Shown: positions 10,740 through 23,230 of the stretch, in pieces
Numbering within the stretch: the first letter of the stretch is position 1
Layout of the letters: each line of letters starts with the position of its first letter
Assembly (NCBI GenBank): GCA_038380435.1
Contig: JAWZYU010000004.1
Span: forward strand, 22,356,001 to 22,420,000
Source of the DNA: Ryuthela nishihirai
Taxonomy: Eukaryota; Arthropoda; Arachnida; Araneae; Heptathelidae
DNA length: 64,000 bases
Direction of reading: 5' to 3'
The notes under the pieces: model-generated
The model's database searches: none
Seen by the model: only the letters and a program-made list of their open reading frames with translations
Told to the model about the DNA's origin: nothing
Position numbers and translations under genes: made by a program

Positions 10740-12057
10740 GATATGGTGGAACAATGTTTTGTCAAATCCACAAACTAACCGACTAATGTCAAAGCAAAAA
10801 GCAATAGGTAAAAAAGAATATACATCTGTTTACGAAGTCAACAAGCAGAAGGGAAACAGCATAATTGTATGTCAGCTGTGAAAAGTAAATATATATTATA
10901 TATTTACTTATATATATTACTTTTAATTATATGTTTATACATTAAAATCTATTGTCTATGTGCACTTCATAGTACAGCATTGTGTTTAACTAAAATTATA
11001 TTTTTAATTCTTTAATGCCCAGAATGGTCCAAAACGGCAGGAGTTTTGAAATGGACTAGTTCAAAGTGCTATTTCTTTGTCTTTATTACCCTCTACCCTT
11101 TTCTAAGATTCTTGGGTGTTAAAGGGTTAAACTTAGTCTGTTTTTACCCTCACAACCACAATCTCCACATAATATCCGTAAGATTTCCAAGATGACTAGT
11201 AGATATCCACAGGCCATCTTACGTATCTTATGAATATTTTGTGGAGATTGTGGCTGTGTGGGTAGTGGTTATAAAAATGGAGCCAAAACAAATGGATGAA
11301 ATTAGTAGTAGTGAAGACAAGTTTGATTTTACATTGTTTATGATTTTATGTTTGTTAGCTGTAAAGAATTTCAAACTTTTTAAGCAAAAAACCTTCCCTA
11401 TAACAAAGAAACTTTGAGTGCAAAGGGTTAATACTTGAACTAGTATCAATAGGCCAGCACTTACTGCATCTCTTGCAGAAGTACTATTGTACTTTGGATG
11501 GTAAGCTAATACTACTACTACTACACGTTGCATATTGCAATGATGTATGTTAGAATATGCTAAAGAGCAACAAGAGCATTTGAAAAATGCCATTTTAACA
11601 GTGCAGTTTGCAATTAACTTTAATTTATTTTACACTGCAATGCCTTCAAAAGCTATTTAAATAATGCTGAATGACAGACAAGTTTACTAGAACTACTCAA
11701 ATGAGACCAACAGCAAAAAATATCACAACATAGTAAATTCTTAAAAGAAGAGGAAAATGAAGTCAGAAGAAAACTGTTATAAATGGAAATCCAAACTGTG
11801 ATCTTAGATTGCATGTCACCAGTCAAGTTCAGGAATACCGTGTATGTAACACTTAATCCTATTAAAATATATTCTTCAAAAAAACAAATATGTTTTAATG
11901 TTGCAATGCAGGAGTATGATAAAAAAATTGTATATTTCCAGAATATGGTGCAACTTATGGAAATTAAATGCAAAAGCAAAATTTTTAAACTTTTTTGGAT
12001 AACTAGACCATTTAAGAGTACAAGTTCACAGAACTAAAAAAATACCAGAATTCATAC
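10740..12057. other. Intron with an imperfect foldback
   Basis: AT-rich sequence. Around 11143-11275 an imperfect inverted repeat pairs ACAACCACAATCTCCACAT with its counterpart at 11240-11265. Open frames here on both strands lack recognisable domains and overlap one another. Confidence 0.4.
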
Positions 12058-12289
12058 CCATGCTGATTTGGCTTGACATTTCTGTAAACAGGGGGAAAGT
12101 CCTGTCTTTTTCCAAAAGATCCACATTTACATGATCTGGTGATATGCACACCTGATCTTTCACTGACTCTGTCTGCTCCATGATAATTTTTGGTTGAGAT
12201 TCTGGCAAATCTGCACATTTCACACTTGGGAAAGGATTCGGCACCATAAAATCCAAATCCCACTCTTCTATATTGATGCATTCTTTAGG
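12058..12289 (-). CDS. bZIP transcription factor, upstream exon
   Basis: A 232-bp exon on the minus strand between an acceptor (TTTTTTCTAG) and a donor (CATGG|GTATGAAT). It enters in phase 0 and leaves in phase 1, so splicing to 9012-9385 creates an in-frame Asp codon. The peptide begins PKECINIEEWDLDFMVPNPF and is acidic with clustered aromatic and hydrophobic residues, like an activation domain. No start codon is needed here because the frame is open at the acceptor, so at least one further 5' exon must exist. The intron to the next exon is about 2.7 kb and the following one about 8.7 kb; both contain repeats. Confidence 0.7.
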
Positions 12290-13052
12290 CTAGAAAAAAT
12301 AGATTGAGATTCATTTTTGCTTGCACTAATTGGAAGAAACATGTATGAACTAACAATTTATATCAGCTGAATTTTTTTAAAATGTATATAACGAAAAAAA
12401 TTATCAATGCTATTACCATCTTTAGATCTCTACACAAACTAATGATTAATATGCAACATATTTTTCACAAAATTCTTAGGCAACTACAATATTCTGAGTG
12501 TTTTGTTGACATACATAAAAGGAATAATACACTTCCTTTCAAAGAAACAAATATTTGATCTCTAAGGGGTCAAGCCAACAGATCTTAGCTTGATTTTGTC
12601 AAAAGCAAACGAGGTTCTCCAAATGCTATCTCACCAATCATCCTACCCGCATTGCTCAGCAAAACTGAACATAGGTAGGATTAGATTAAAAAATTTTGCA
12701 ACTATTAAAAATGCTTAAAATATGAACAGCTAAAGTATCTCTAAAGAGAAAGTTCCAGAAATATACTATCAGATTTACTTGTTGACCTTGTCCATCCCCA
12801 CCTATAACAAGACACTGGAATCATCCTTCATGACATGTGGAAAGTTCTTAACAGCCCTAATGTGACAACATAATGTCACTTCAATGACTGAGCATGGTCC
12901 TTGCTCCAAAAAGCTTCAGTTTGCTCCTGAAAAATTTTTTAATATGCAAATAGATTGAGCAATAAAATTTCGAAGTTTAGCCTTCAATGACAGAACTTTC
13001 AGTTATTTTGATTTACTTTGTATTGCTCAGGCCTGAAACTCTTAAAGTATAT

Positions 13053-14283
13053 ACACTGAAGTACCATTGAATTGGGATAGACATTATCCAAATCCAATAC
13101 TGCAAATCCTGCATTTGTGTGCATGCATGGCTGAATCTCTGGTCATATATAGCTGTCAGCTTTGGCTTCAAGCATTTGTCACGAGAAGCATAATGGGAAA
13201 AGTGTGGGATTTAGATGCATTTGACAGAGGGCAGATCATAGGTGCCCGACAGATGGGACACTTGATCTCCAAAATTGTCAACGAACTTGATTTTCTCGTA
13301 TGAGTTTCACAAGTGTTCCAGGAATATGAAAATTCCAGCAAAAAAAAACAAGTACTCAGATAAACTGCAAAGAACAACCAGCCTTGAATGATCATGGGCT
13401 TCGCCGTCTGACCCACATCGTATGGACCGATAGGGGCCAGACATCTGAAATCACCTCCATCTAAATGTGGGTTCCAGCTAGGAAGTCAGTGCACCGACCA
13501 TACAACACTCACTTCACTGTCTTGGCTTCGGGAGCCACCGACCTACGAGAATCCCACTTCTAACAGCAAGAAACCAGCTCAACACCTTGCCTGGGCTAAC
13601 GAACATCGAAACTGGACCATCGAAAATTGGCAACAGATAGCCTGGAGTGATGAATACAGATTTAAACTTCATGCCGAGGGAGACCGAGGGTATGGCACCA
13701 ACCCCATTAAGCCATGGATCCTGCATGTCAGGTCAGAAGAGTACAAGCTGGTGGTGGCTCAATAATGGCCTGGGATGTCTTCAGTTGGACATCTGTGGGA
13801 TCTTTGGTATGTGTACCATTTCTCAATGCATCCCAGTAGGTAGAACTCGTGGCTGACCATTTACACCGTTAATGGCTCTCATGCATCCCTATGGAGATGG
13901 AGTCTACCGGCAAGGTAACTGTTCATCTTGCATGTCTAGGTTGGCTACTGCATGGTTGCAGGAGCATTCTGCTGACTTTGAAATAATGAATTGGCCACCT
14001 AGAAGCCCAGATTTAAATCCCATCGAAAATCTTTGCGTACAACACTCACTTCACTGTCTCGGCTTCACGTCGAGACAGTGAAGTTTTTGGGCCTGTGCCC
14101 CCATCAGCAATGACCTTCAGAGAACTGTGGACAGCTCTGGAAGATGCATGGGCCACCATACCTGTGGAACATTTATGCAAGCTTGTGGAGTCCTTGCCTC
14201 ATCGTGTGGCAGCCGTTATCACGGCCAGAGGGGGTCCAACACGTTACTAGGTTGCTATCCCTATATCAATGGCATTTCAGTGT
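13053..14283 (+). mobile_element. Tc1-like element with decayed transposase
   Basis: Ends are CACTGAAGTACCATTGA (left) and, reversed, CACTGAAATGCCATTGA (right), flanked by TA. Plus-strand pieces include MGKVWDLDAFDRGQIIGARQ (start of the protein), LAWANEHRNWTIENWQQIAW followed by SDEYRF (second catalytic region) and NWPPRSPDLNPIEN (last catalytic region). Stops and frameshifts break the frame, so it is inactive. A short stretch near 14039-14068 duplicates 13504-13532. Confidence 0.85.
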
Positions 14284-14286
14284 AGT

Positions 14287-16270
14287 AGATAGCACTCTCC
14301 ATGTCACAAGCTTTCATTTGGCTAAAACTGGTATGACTGGTCCCCTTGTGATTAAATTTTTTTACCCCTCTTTTATGGTAGCAAATAAATGACACAGATA
14401 TTGCATGATCCTCCTCACATCATAAGTTTCTAAACTGAAAAAGAATATCTCTCACTCAAATAATCAAGCTCTTCAAATCATTTTGTGCATGCCAAAGTTA
14501 TTCTGACACAATTTGCCAGGAATATATCTTTATAGTAAAAAAAAATTACATGGTTTTAAGTTGTACAAAAAATTTTAACACTATAAATGTAATGTAAAAT
14601 GAAAAAAAATAAAAACATTACTTAATGTATTATTTAAAACAACATATTTTATGACACGTTTAGCAAATTATACATATTTTTCAAATTATTTTAACATCCG
14701 ACACGAATTCTTGATTTTTCAAAGCTTTCATTTCAAAGAAGAATTTAGTGACCCACAAAAACTTATTAGAATTTCCCATAAAAATGCTTCTGCTCTTTAT
14801 CCAACAAACTGAACAATGGTTTGATCTCTCAAAGGCACAAATTAATCAATGCATTCTTTAAATTTTACTGGTGACAGTTATTTTAAATTTTTCAGTGTTA
14901 ATGTTAAGCCTATGGGAATTGAGAGATATTCAAATAGGTCCACACCAGTTTTGGATGACCCCCTGCAGGTTCACAAATAGCTTATACTCTCCCCCCCCTC
15001 CCCCAGTGAAGGGAAAGTTAATCTAGTTTCATTCTTCTAGCTCTTTTGGTAGCAGAGTGCCTAAGTGGACAGATGCAAACTTTGTTATATATTAGATCCT
15101 ATCAGATTTACCCAATGTTGCTCAGGTCTAAAACTAAAATATAGTATAGATGGCACTCTTACATCTCAAGCCTCCAATTAGCCTAAGACTCATTACGATT
15201 GTTATCCCCCACCCACCAGTTTATATTTCTCTTCTGTTCCTTTAAGTGAGAAGTGAACATATTTCAAGGTACCTATAATCCTCCTCATATCAGAAGTTTC
15301 TAAACCAGAAAACAGTATTGCCTTGCTCAGATAAAACTTTGCATATCATTTCATACCCATCAAAGTTGCAGAGATAAAATTTGCCAAGCATATGTTACTT
15401 GACAATAAAAAAATAAAAATATGGTCTAAGTTATACATAAAATATGCAACACTAGGAATGTAATGTACAATGGAAAAGGGAAGCATTACTTAAAATATTA
15501 TTTAAAACATTTATTAATTAATGTATATCTCAAAATGTTAAAGTTAACATATTTTTCATACTAATTACTTTAACACTTGATATGAATTTGCGTTGAAGCC
15601 TTCATATTAATAAAGAATCTTGTTCTGCTTGTGCCCACCCAGCCCTCGGTCAGTAGGGACACCGATGGGCTTGAAATTGATGTCATCGTCAGATGGGACA
15701 TTAAGCCATGGCCCTGTGTGTGGGAGAGCCACACCCTGTGCACATTAAAGAAAACGCTGGATGGCCCTGGCAGGAGGCTACCATCTGTCTCCCAACAGCC
15801 ATTCCAGTGAGTCCCCTTTCCCAACCTTCTGAGTCTTCAGGGTCTTTGTGATCTGGCCATTTAGCCCATGGTGTGCAAAAAAGTGCCACTCAGAGGTAAC
15901 CCAACTCAAATCTGCTTGTGCTTAATTAGAACTCCAATTTCCACTGAAACACTCATGCTCTTGATCCAACAAACTGAGCAATTATTTTATCATGCAAAAA
16001 CAGAATTTAATTGAATTCCTTCTTTAAAATTTATTGATGGCAAGTTATTTTGAATAACTTTTAATCACTAATATTAAGTCTATGAGGATTGAGAATATTG
16101 AGAAATTCGCACTGGTCCACACCAGTTTTGGTTGATCCCAGAGTTTTCACCCAAAGCCTATACACTTCCCCTGGGTGAAGAAAATATTCATGCAAAGTTT
16201 CATGCCTTTAGCTCTTCTGGAGACAATGAATACGCAGACGAACTTTAATCTTTATATATTAGATTTTCAA
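14287..16270. repeat. Large tandem duplication (two units) with a SINE in the second
   Basis: Unit 1 (about 14287-15140) and unit 2 (about 15141-16270) share, in order, a CACTCTCCATGTCACAAGCT-like start, AATCCTCCTCA.ATCA.AAGTTTC, ATCCAACAAACTGA.CAAT, CACACCAGTTTTGG.TGA.CCC and TATATATTAGAT near the end. The order is kept and the divergence is moderate. Unit 2 is longer mainly because of the SINE at 15635-15910. No coding capacity is seen. Confidence 0.65.
15635..15910 (+). repeat. SINE family A, 5'-truncated (plus)
   Basis: Body and tail of family A without the tRNA head, ending GAGGTAACCCAACTCAAA. Flanked by the perfect 11-bp duplication TCTGCTTGTGC at 15624-15634 and 15911-15921, so the truncation was present at insertion. 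Confidence 0.85.
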
Positions 16271-16289
16271 AAAAGCACAATAACATTAG

Positions 16290-17535
16290 CATATATGGGT
16301 AATGGACAGAAAATTGGAAACAGTGTTTGTGGAAAGCATTTGGTTTATGTTAAACAGTGGCATCTACATACCACTGACAAAGGCATATAACATGCAAATA
16401 ACATTCCAACATGTTTAGTGTCATATCTAGATATTTCAAACCTGCATGTAATTTTAACTGATGTAATTTTTGTAATGTAACTGCATGTAATTTTTGGTAT
16501 CACATTATTGAGAAGACCTGAGTGATTTTGAAAGGGCACAACTGTTGGAGCATATCTAGTAGGAGCTTCAGTCACTAAGACACTGAACTCGCTAATATTT
16601 CTTAAGGAACAGTTTACAAAGTCATGTCTGAATGGGGTATCTAAAGGTAAGACAACAGCAGGGAAAAGCACATACTCTATAATCAGTATGTTCAAGAGTT
16701 TGTGCGATATACAAAGTAAAACCAGAGAGCTAAAGCTGATCAGTTGTGCACAGATTTCAATGTAGGACACAAGAGGTCAGTTTTATCAAAAATAGTATGT
16801 CAAGAATGTCAGATATCACAGTTCAGTTTCCCTTCACAAGCCACTAATCACACCTGTCAGTGCATGTACCATCCATTGGTGCAAAGAGCACAAAAGCAGT
16901 GGAGACTTGAGCAGTGAATGAATGTGATATGGTCTGACAAATCATCCTGCACTTTTTTTTCTGACAAATGTACAAGTACACATGTGGCACCAACTGAAGG
17001 AAACTTACAACTTGGATTGCTTTTTCCCTACTCTTAATGGCTCTGACAGTTCTGTTATGGTGTGGAGCACTTTTTTATGGTATGGCTTGGGTGCACTCTT
17101 CTGTTAGAAGGCAAGATTAATGCCAATCCCTCTTTTTATCCTGAATAATCATCTTCATCCAATGTTACAGCATTTCTTTCATGAAGAGAGATGTCTTTCA
17201 GGTAAACAATGCTCCCAAACACAGACAACATGTTGTCACCCAGTGTTATGAGGGATACAAGACAAATTTTTCGCATACCATGTGCACCACAATCACCATA
17301 TATCAACCTGCTGGAAAATCTGCGAGAACTTCTGGAATGATGTCTCTGGCAGCATTTTCTAGCTCCATCAAACAAGCAGAAAATGATCACATTTCTTGTG
17401 GGCAAATGATAGTCTTGTAGCTGACTTTCAGCCACTGGTAGGCTATGCCACAATGTATACAGGCTGTACCGAAGTGGTGGTCCAATACCATATTAGTGAT
17501 TTTATGTTTTTGTCCATAATCTATATTTCAGTAAG
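16290..17535 (+). mobile_element. Tc1-like element, heavily decayed
   Basis: Terminal motifs ATGGACAGAAAATTGG at left and, reversed, ATGGACAAAAACATAAA at right suggest inverted repeats. Interior translation gives isolated Tc1-like pieces (a WCGALFYGMAWVHSS stretch resembling VMVWG.F...G.G, and FQVNNAPKHRQHV resembling the FQQDNAPCH region). Frames are broken throughout. Boundaries are approximate. Confidence 0.6.
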
Positions 17536-17666
17536 AAATGATACTTTTTGTACATCAGGTTGTGGCAGCACTTACCAGAAGCAAAAAGGGACATTCAAAG
17601 TCATTGGTTGCTTGTCATTTATTGCAGCAGCCAGTTCAAAAACTGGAATCTAAGGGCCCAGCTGTC

Positions 17667-18024
17667 AGATTGGTTAGGTTGTTTTACCTCTGAACAGCAT
17701 GGTTTTCGCACACAATGGGCTAAATGGCCAGGTCAAAGATCCCGAGGGCTCAGAGAAGGTTGGGGGTGAGAACCCACTGGACAGCTGTTGACAGATGGTA
17801 GCTTTATGTCAAGGTCATCTAGTGTGTTCTTTAACATGCACAGAAACACGGTTTAATGTGCCATTCGAAGTACGGCAGTCTTTTCAAGCCTATCAGTGTC
17901 CCCTACTGATTGATGGTAGAGCAGGTAGTTTTGCAGAGGTAAATCTTAATGCTAGCCAATCTGCGACTCGAACCTGGGAACTGCAGATTACAAGCCTAGC
18001 ACACTACTGAGCCACCCCTGCCTG
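17667..18024 (-). repeat. SINE family A (minus)
   Basis: A 358-bp copy with head at the right (GACTCGAACC B box; GAGCCACCCC acceptor-like end). Flanked by the 13-bp duplication GGGCCCAG(C/A)TGTC at 17654-17666 and 18025-18037, one mismatch. Confidence 0.85.
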
Positions 18025-18463
18025 GGGCCCAGATGTCCCCCCTACCCACCACTGTTACTGCAGAAAGCTATACAGGAGCATCGTGATGCAAAGAGATAGA
18101 ACAGGACAATGGTCTAACAAATAGATATAATAACCAGATATTGTATGCCATAGCTGGAAGCTGACAAAAGTCAAAAATGTGCAATTGGCATGAGCTATTT
18201 TGCAATATCCCCAGTCATAAGGGCAAGCTACAATTAGCCCTGAATGATCTTCCCTTTACTATTGATAATCAAGAGCAAAATGAATTGATAGTAGCCCCAG
18301 AAAAAATTCTGCTTAAAAATATTAGCTCACATATTAAATATTTGCTTTCTGTAAAAATACTTTGTTTCTCCAATTAAAAGGGAAACTTTATAACACTGTC
18401 ATGTATAACTTGTTTCAGGCATGAATAGATGTTAAATAACTCTTGTAATATCAAACAACTTAC

Positions 18464-18537
18464 TATTGATGTTAAGAAATCTTCAAGGAATGAAATCTTG
18501 CTTTTGGGTGGATATATCCACCAGAAGATGCCAACTG
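18464..18537 (-). CDS. Possible 5' exon of the bZIP gene
   Basis: A short minus-strand interval bounded by an acceptor (TTTTCTTTCAGCAG) and a good donor (ATA|GTAAGT). One frame is open throughout (about 24 codons, ending SFLEDFLTSI) and leaves in phase 0, exactly what the exon at 12058-12289 requires. The acceptor is a NAGNAG tandem, so the exon could start at 18537 or 18534, differing by one codon. The joined peptide would be acidic and hydrophobic in the style of the following exon. It is short and not recognisable by homology, so a chance open frame between splice-like sites cannot be excluded. Confidence 0.4.
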
Positions 18538-18544
18538 CTGAAAG

Positions 18545-19110
18545 AAAATATTTTGTGTAACTAGTTTATAAGCACAGTTACATCTTAGAACAAAAAATAA
18601 ACTCCCTTTTCTTTCAATTTGTAAAGAAACTTTTTTTTTACAAGTTACAATAAAACCAGCGATAAAACATTGGCAATAATATTAAAACAATGTATCAAAA
18701 ACAAATCACATTTTGTTATTTAAAACAAAATCGTTCAACAATTCAACTAATTAGAGTAAATCTCAATCTCTTAAAAATGTCTTGTGTAGAGTCAAATTTA
18801 AAAACAATACTATAGCATTCAAATGTTTTCATTTTCTGGAATCTAACTATAAAATTTAAACACAAAAAAAAGTATATATTTAGCAAACAGTACAGACATT
18901 AAGGGGCTTAGGGTTGAAATTCATGATAAATTGGTACGTTTTGGTTATTAAAAACTTAGACCAGAAAGGGGCTTTCTAAAATTAAAATTAGATATGGAAT
19001 AAAACATTTTTGCAAGAGACTTATTGCAGGATATTACTGTTGTAATGTTAAGTCTGTGGAGTTGCAAATATAGTGTATCAGTAGAGGCATAGAGATATGA
19101 TGGAACATTG
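18545..19110. other. Intron without recognised features
   Basis: AT-rich sequence upstream of the possible bZIP exon. No repeat family or supported ORF recognised. Confidence 0.45.
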
Positions 19111-19136
19111 TATAGTGGTGTATGAATAGAATTAGG

Positions 19137-19499
19137 GTTGGGTTGTTTTACCTCTGAGCGACACTTTTTTTACACACCATGGGCTAAATGGCCAGGTCAC
19201 AAGGACCCTGAAGGTTCAGAGAAGGTTGGGGGAGAGGACCCACTGGAACAGCTGTTGGGAGACAGATGGTAGCCTCCAGTCATGGCCATCCAGCGTGTTC
19301 TTTAACGTGCACAGGGTATGGCTCTCCACATCCCATCCGACAGATGGCGGTCTTTCCAAGCCTATCAGTGTCCCCTACAACACAACGACAAGGTGGGGAG
19401 TTTTGAAGAGATAAACTCAACACTGACCCAGGCGGGACTAGAACCTGGGAACTACAGATTATGAGCCTGGTGCGCTACCGACTGAGCCATCCCCACCCC
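19137..19499 (-). repeat. SINE family A (minus)
   Basis: A 363-bp copy, head at right, tail GGTTGGGTTG at left, with the perfect 12-bp duplication AATAGAATTAGG at 19125-19136 and 19500-19511. It split a small palindromic repeat (TATAGTGG..TATGAATAGA at left, its inverted partner near 19530) that recurs intact near 20350-20395. Confidence 0.85.
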
Positions 19500-20379
19500 A
19501 ATAGAATTAGGTCTATCACCTATTTCTATCCATATGCCACTATTATGAGTGGGTTAATGTTGCAAATATGTCTAGTTCTGATATGTGGTGAAATTTTATT
19601 TCTTTCAATGGTATTGTGGGAAATTTAACACGTAATGCAATTTCAGTTTTTTTCAAGTATGGTGATTGTTGCTGTGCTAATCGAAAATATAGGCAACATT
19701 GAAATTTTGTTGTACTAGATGTTAAGGTTGATAATTTTGTGCAGTGTTTGAGTGCATTATGAATATTAATTGGGGATAGTAGTGTATGTGTTTGGAAATG
19801 TAAACATTGTTTGGGCATGAACAATTTTGGATTATGCAGGGTTTGTTTAGTTTATATTAGGTTGCTGTTATCAAATGGCAGATTTCACAGATGCAGAAGT
19901 TTTTGATGTTTTGAGGATGATAATGCTACTAGATGGTATTTTTGATATGTTATATTAAATCATGAAGCCTGCTTACAATGCAACAGAATAACCATTTCCC
20001 AGCAGATTTTCTGGTAAGTGGATTGTAAGAATCGATCGGTAGTATATACACAGATTAGTGGTTACAGAATTCAATAAATATGTGGAAAAGCTCATTGCTG
20101 ATGGTGTGGGAATATTAGCCAATGCTCACACTGTCGATAATTTTTTCCACATAATTACTTATTGGATTTTAAGAGCTTAAAGGGAACAATGTATCAGAGT
20201 CAAATTAGTGTTCTTTTCCTATACAAGTTTAAACTTGGGCACAACACTGCAGAGGCAACTCTTGACATCAATGCAGGAAAGATGTCAGAAAGATGCAATG
20301 GGGAAGAAAGCGCTAGTGAATGGATAAATAGTTTGAAAAGTTTTAATGGTGTATAGTGGCATATGAATAGACATAGGTC

Positions 20380-21235
20380 TATCACCTATTTTCGATGGCT
20401 ATCTTCAAGCGACATGAAGCTTTCAAGTCATGTGGTCAACCTGAAGAAGCAATTGATAACAATTGATTGAAAGCTTTAACTGAATCAGACACATGCCAAA
20501 CTGAAGGAGACATTGCAGGTAAATTAGGCATGCATTATTCAAGTTTCCTGGCACCTGGAAGCCACTGGGAAAGTGAAGTTGGATAAATGGGTTCCATATG
20601 AATTCATGGACACTTCCTTTCTCACGTGAAACCAAAGGGATCAGTTTTTGCATAGTTGTAATGTGTGATGAAAAATTTATCCTACATGACAATCGTGATG
20701 CTCTGCTCAATGGCTGGATGTCGTGGAAGCACCCAAACATATGACCAAGCATAATCTTCACCCAAAGAAGGTTATGGCGACATTTGGTGGTCTGCAGACA
20801 GTGTTATCCATTTTTCATTCCTAAAACTGGGGGAACAATAAATGCTGAAAAATATTGTGCAGAACTCCAAAAAAAATGCATAAAAATTATGCAAGCAGCA
20901 TCCTACATTGATGAAGAAACATGGCATTCTACTGCTCCCTGAAAATCCTTGACCTCACATCTCACAAATAACTGTCTGGAAACAACTCCATTAGTTATGG
21001 TAAGAGAATCTTGCTCTCCCAGCATATTCACCAGACCTATCACCAATTGACCATCACTTTTTCAAGCATCTTGACCACTTCTTAGTGGGCAAAACATTCA
21101 GCAATGAGACAGCAGTTAAAAATGCCTTCGAAGAATTCATCACTTCCAGGAACTCGGATTTGTTTTTACCAATGGCATAAATGCATTTGTTTCATTGTGG
21201 CAGAAGTTTATTGAATTTGATAAATCAATGCCAAA
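20380..21235 (+). pseudogene. mariner (DD34D) transposase relic
   Basis: Successive frames give an N-terminal helix-turn-helix part (AGKLGMHYSSF, then KVKLDKWVPYEF), the WLDVVEAPKHMTKHNLHPKK segment typical of mariner, and after the middle a YSPDLSP-like and FFKHLDHFLVGKTFSN-like stretch with (N/K)AFEEFITSRNSD. Many frameshifts and stops make it nonfunctional. Terminal repeats were not identified with confidence. Confidence 0.8.
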
Positions 21236-21249
21236 AGAACATCAGGTCA

Positions 21250-22070
21250 TGCTGCGATTATCATCTATGTTTATTGAATTTGTTGGTATGTATTTTGATC
21301 AAGTTGTTTTTAACAAAGTTATAGCTGTTGAATGTTTCACTAGCAATTTGGCCATTTCATTTGCAACAACCTAACATATCTATGCTTTTTGGAGTCTTTA
21401 ATCCATTGGGTAATTTAATGCCCAAGGCATTTATTGAGTGCAGAATGGTAGTTCATTGTTATGATTTTGGGCATTTTGCACTTGTTGGGTTATTTAAACC
21501 TCCGGACCTTTTTTTTCAATGTGGAATGGCAATTTGTTTTACAATTTTAGGCACTTTTGTTTTTAGAATGTTATATAAAAATTTTAGAAAAATTTCCTAT
21601 GAGGAAGTGGTGCAGATAGAATTTTAGTTTGGTAGTTATGGAGAAAATGATCTATTTTCACAAACTTCTTTCCTAAAAAAAAACAAAATGGTAGCATCAG
21701 TACTTTCCAATTACCTAAAAAAAACTTTAGTTTGAAGTTATATTTCAGAAAAACATTTAGCATACCTTTAAAACATAACCTACTATGAAAAAAAAAACTT
21801 TCCAGCACTGAGTGATTTGGGTTAAAAAATTTAAAATTTTGATTTTAGGAATAAAAAAAAATTCTTAACTATTTAACATATTTCTGAATTTTGCTGGTCA
21901 TTCATAAATTTTATGGATTTTAGGTTCAAATCACTTTGAACAATTAATAATTTGATTTAAAGTGGCAAAAGGATATTAAGGTCCTACTTAACCACCAGAA
22001 GCATTTTCAATTTTAATATTACTAGAAATCACATGGCACACCATAAAACTACTTTTAGTTGTTGCCAGAT
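21250..22070. other. AT-rich stretch without recognised features
   Basis: Possible flank of the mariner relic. Open frames at 21328-21627 and 21584-21808 show no domain and have biased hydrophobic composition typical of AT-rich noncoding DNA. Confidence 0.4.
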
Positions 22071-22074
22071 CTAG

Positions 22075-22262
22075 TTGATTGTTTGCAATTATTACACGTT
22101 TATCTTGGGAGCTATGTAACATATACTGGTGATGTATGGCATGAGATAAACAGAAGAATACAGATTAGTGATGGAACTTTTCAGAAACTATGGAGAGAGT
22201 GGAGAATTGGGCGTATACACCTAAAGACTAAAATCAGGCTGTATAATACATATGACCACTGA
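22075..22262 (+). pseudogene. RTE LINE fragment (after reverse transcriptase)
   Basis: Plus strand contains LGSYVTYTGDVWHEINRRIQ, then a TFQKLWREWRIGRIHLKTKI-type stretch, which follow the RT domain in the RTE copies here. It ends abruptly at the neighbouring Tc1 relic. Confidence 0.75.
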
Positions 22263-22263
22263 A

Positions 22264-23090
22264 TTAGAAACCTTTATTCAATACCAAGTTGTACATCCTT
22301 AAACCCAAATTACAGCACGTATGAGGTTTGGCATAGATTCCACTAGCTATTGGATTGCCTTTACATCTCCAGCATACCTGGTGCTCACAAGACAGTCCTT
22401 TAACTGGCTCAGATTTGATGGAAGAGAACTTTGCTCCAGGATCTATTTTTCTAACATGTCCCACACATTCTCAATGGGTTTCAGATCCAGTCTTTGTGGT
22501 GGCCAGGAAAGATGGAAGTCATTGTCATGCTCGCTGAACCATTATTGGACACATCTTGTGTGATGGACAGTAGCACTGTCATCCATGAAACAGCTGTCAC
22601 CTGCTGGATAAGAAGTCAACATTGCAGGATGGACTTGATCGGCAACAAAATTCAGATAATCCTTGGAGGAAATCCAACCTTTCAGCAATATCAGGGGACC
22701 CTTTCCGTACCAACAGAACATGCCCCACACCATGACACCATCTCCAGAACCTTGAATTGTGTTTACAAGGCAAGCTGGGTCCATTGCTTCGTGGGGCTCC
22801 CACCAAACATCAGTACAGAACAAGGTGTACTGAGACTCGTCAGACCACACAACTTTTTTCCAGTCTTCCAGCGTCCAGTCACTGTGTTCCTGAAACCAAT
22901 GTAGATGAACTTTCCGGTTATTTGCAGAAATCAATGGTTTCTGTATAGGCAATGCGAATGCTAATACTGATCCTCTTAAATTCCCTGTGCACAGTTCGCT
23001 GAGATATGGGTCGGGAACAGCATTCATTGAAAGCTTCAGTCAATTAATGCACACAGGAAGTCCTGTTTCTCCAAATTAGCTTTCTCAGAT
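22264..23090 (-). pseudogene. Tc1-like transposase relic, minus strand
   Basis: One frame is open for 161 codons (22542-23027) and holds the DD34E landmarks: HSDWTLEDWKKVVWSDESQY, WEPHEAMDPACLV, GDGVMVWGMFCWYGKGP and NFVADQVHP. The first catalytic Asp lies in WSDES; the second expected Asp in the QQDNAPCH-type motif has changed to FMDDSATVHH. Further left, out of frame, follow SWPPQRLDLKPIENVWDM (last catalytic region). Frameshifts make it inactive. Sequence from 23090 to 23220 contains a short duplicated phrase (ACAAGCAGTGTGG twice) and a C run. Confidence 0.85.
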
Positions 23091-23230
23091 GGCGGCAATC
23101 TCATTCCTGACAGACTGTTGTTGTGCCACACTTACGCCTCTTAGACAAGCAGTGTGGGTTAATTTTCCACTGATTAGACAAGCAGTGTGGATTACTTTTC
23201 ACTCCCCCCCCCCCAAGATATCTCACCTTC

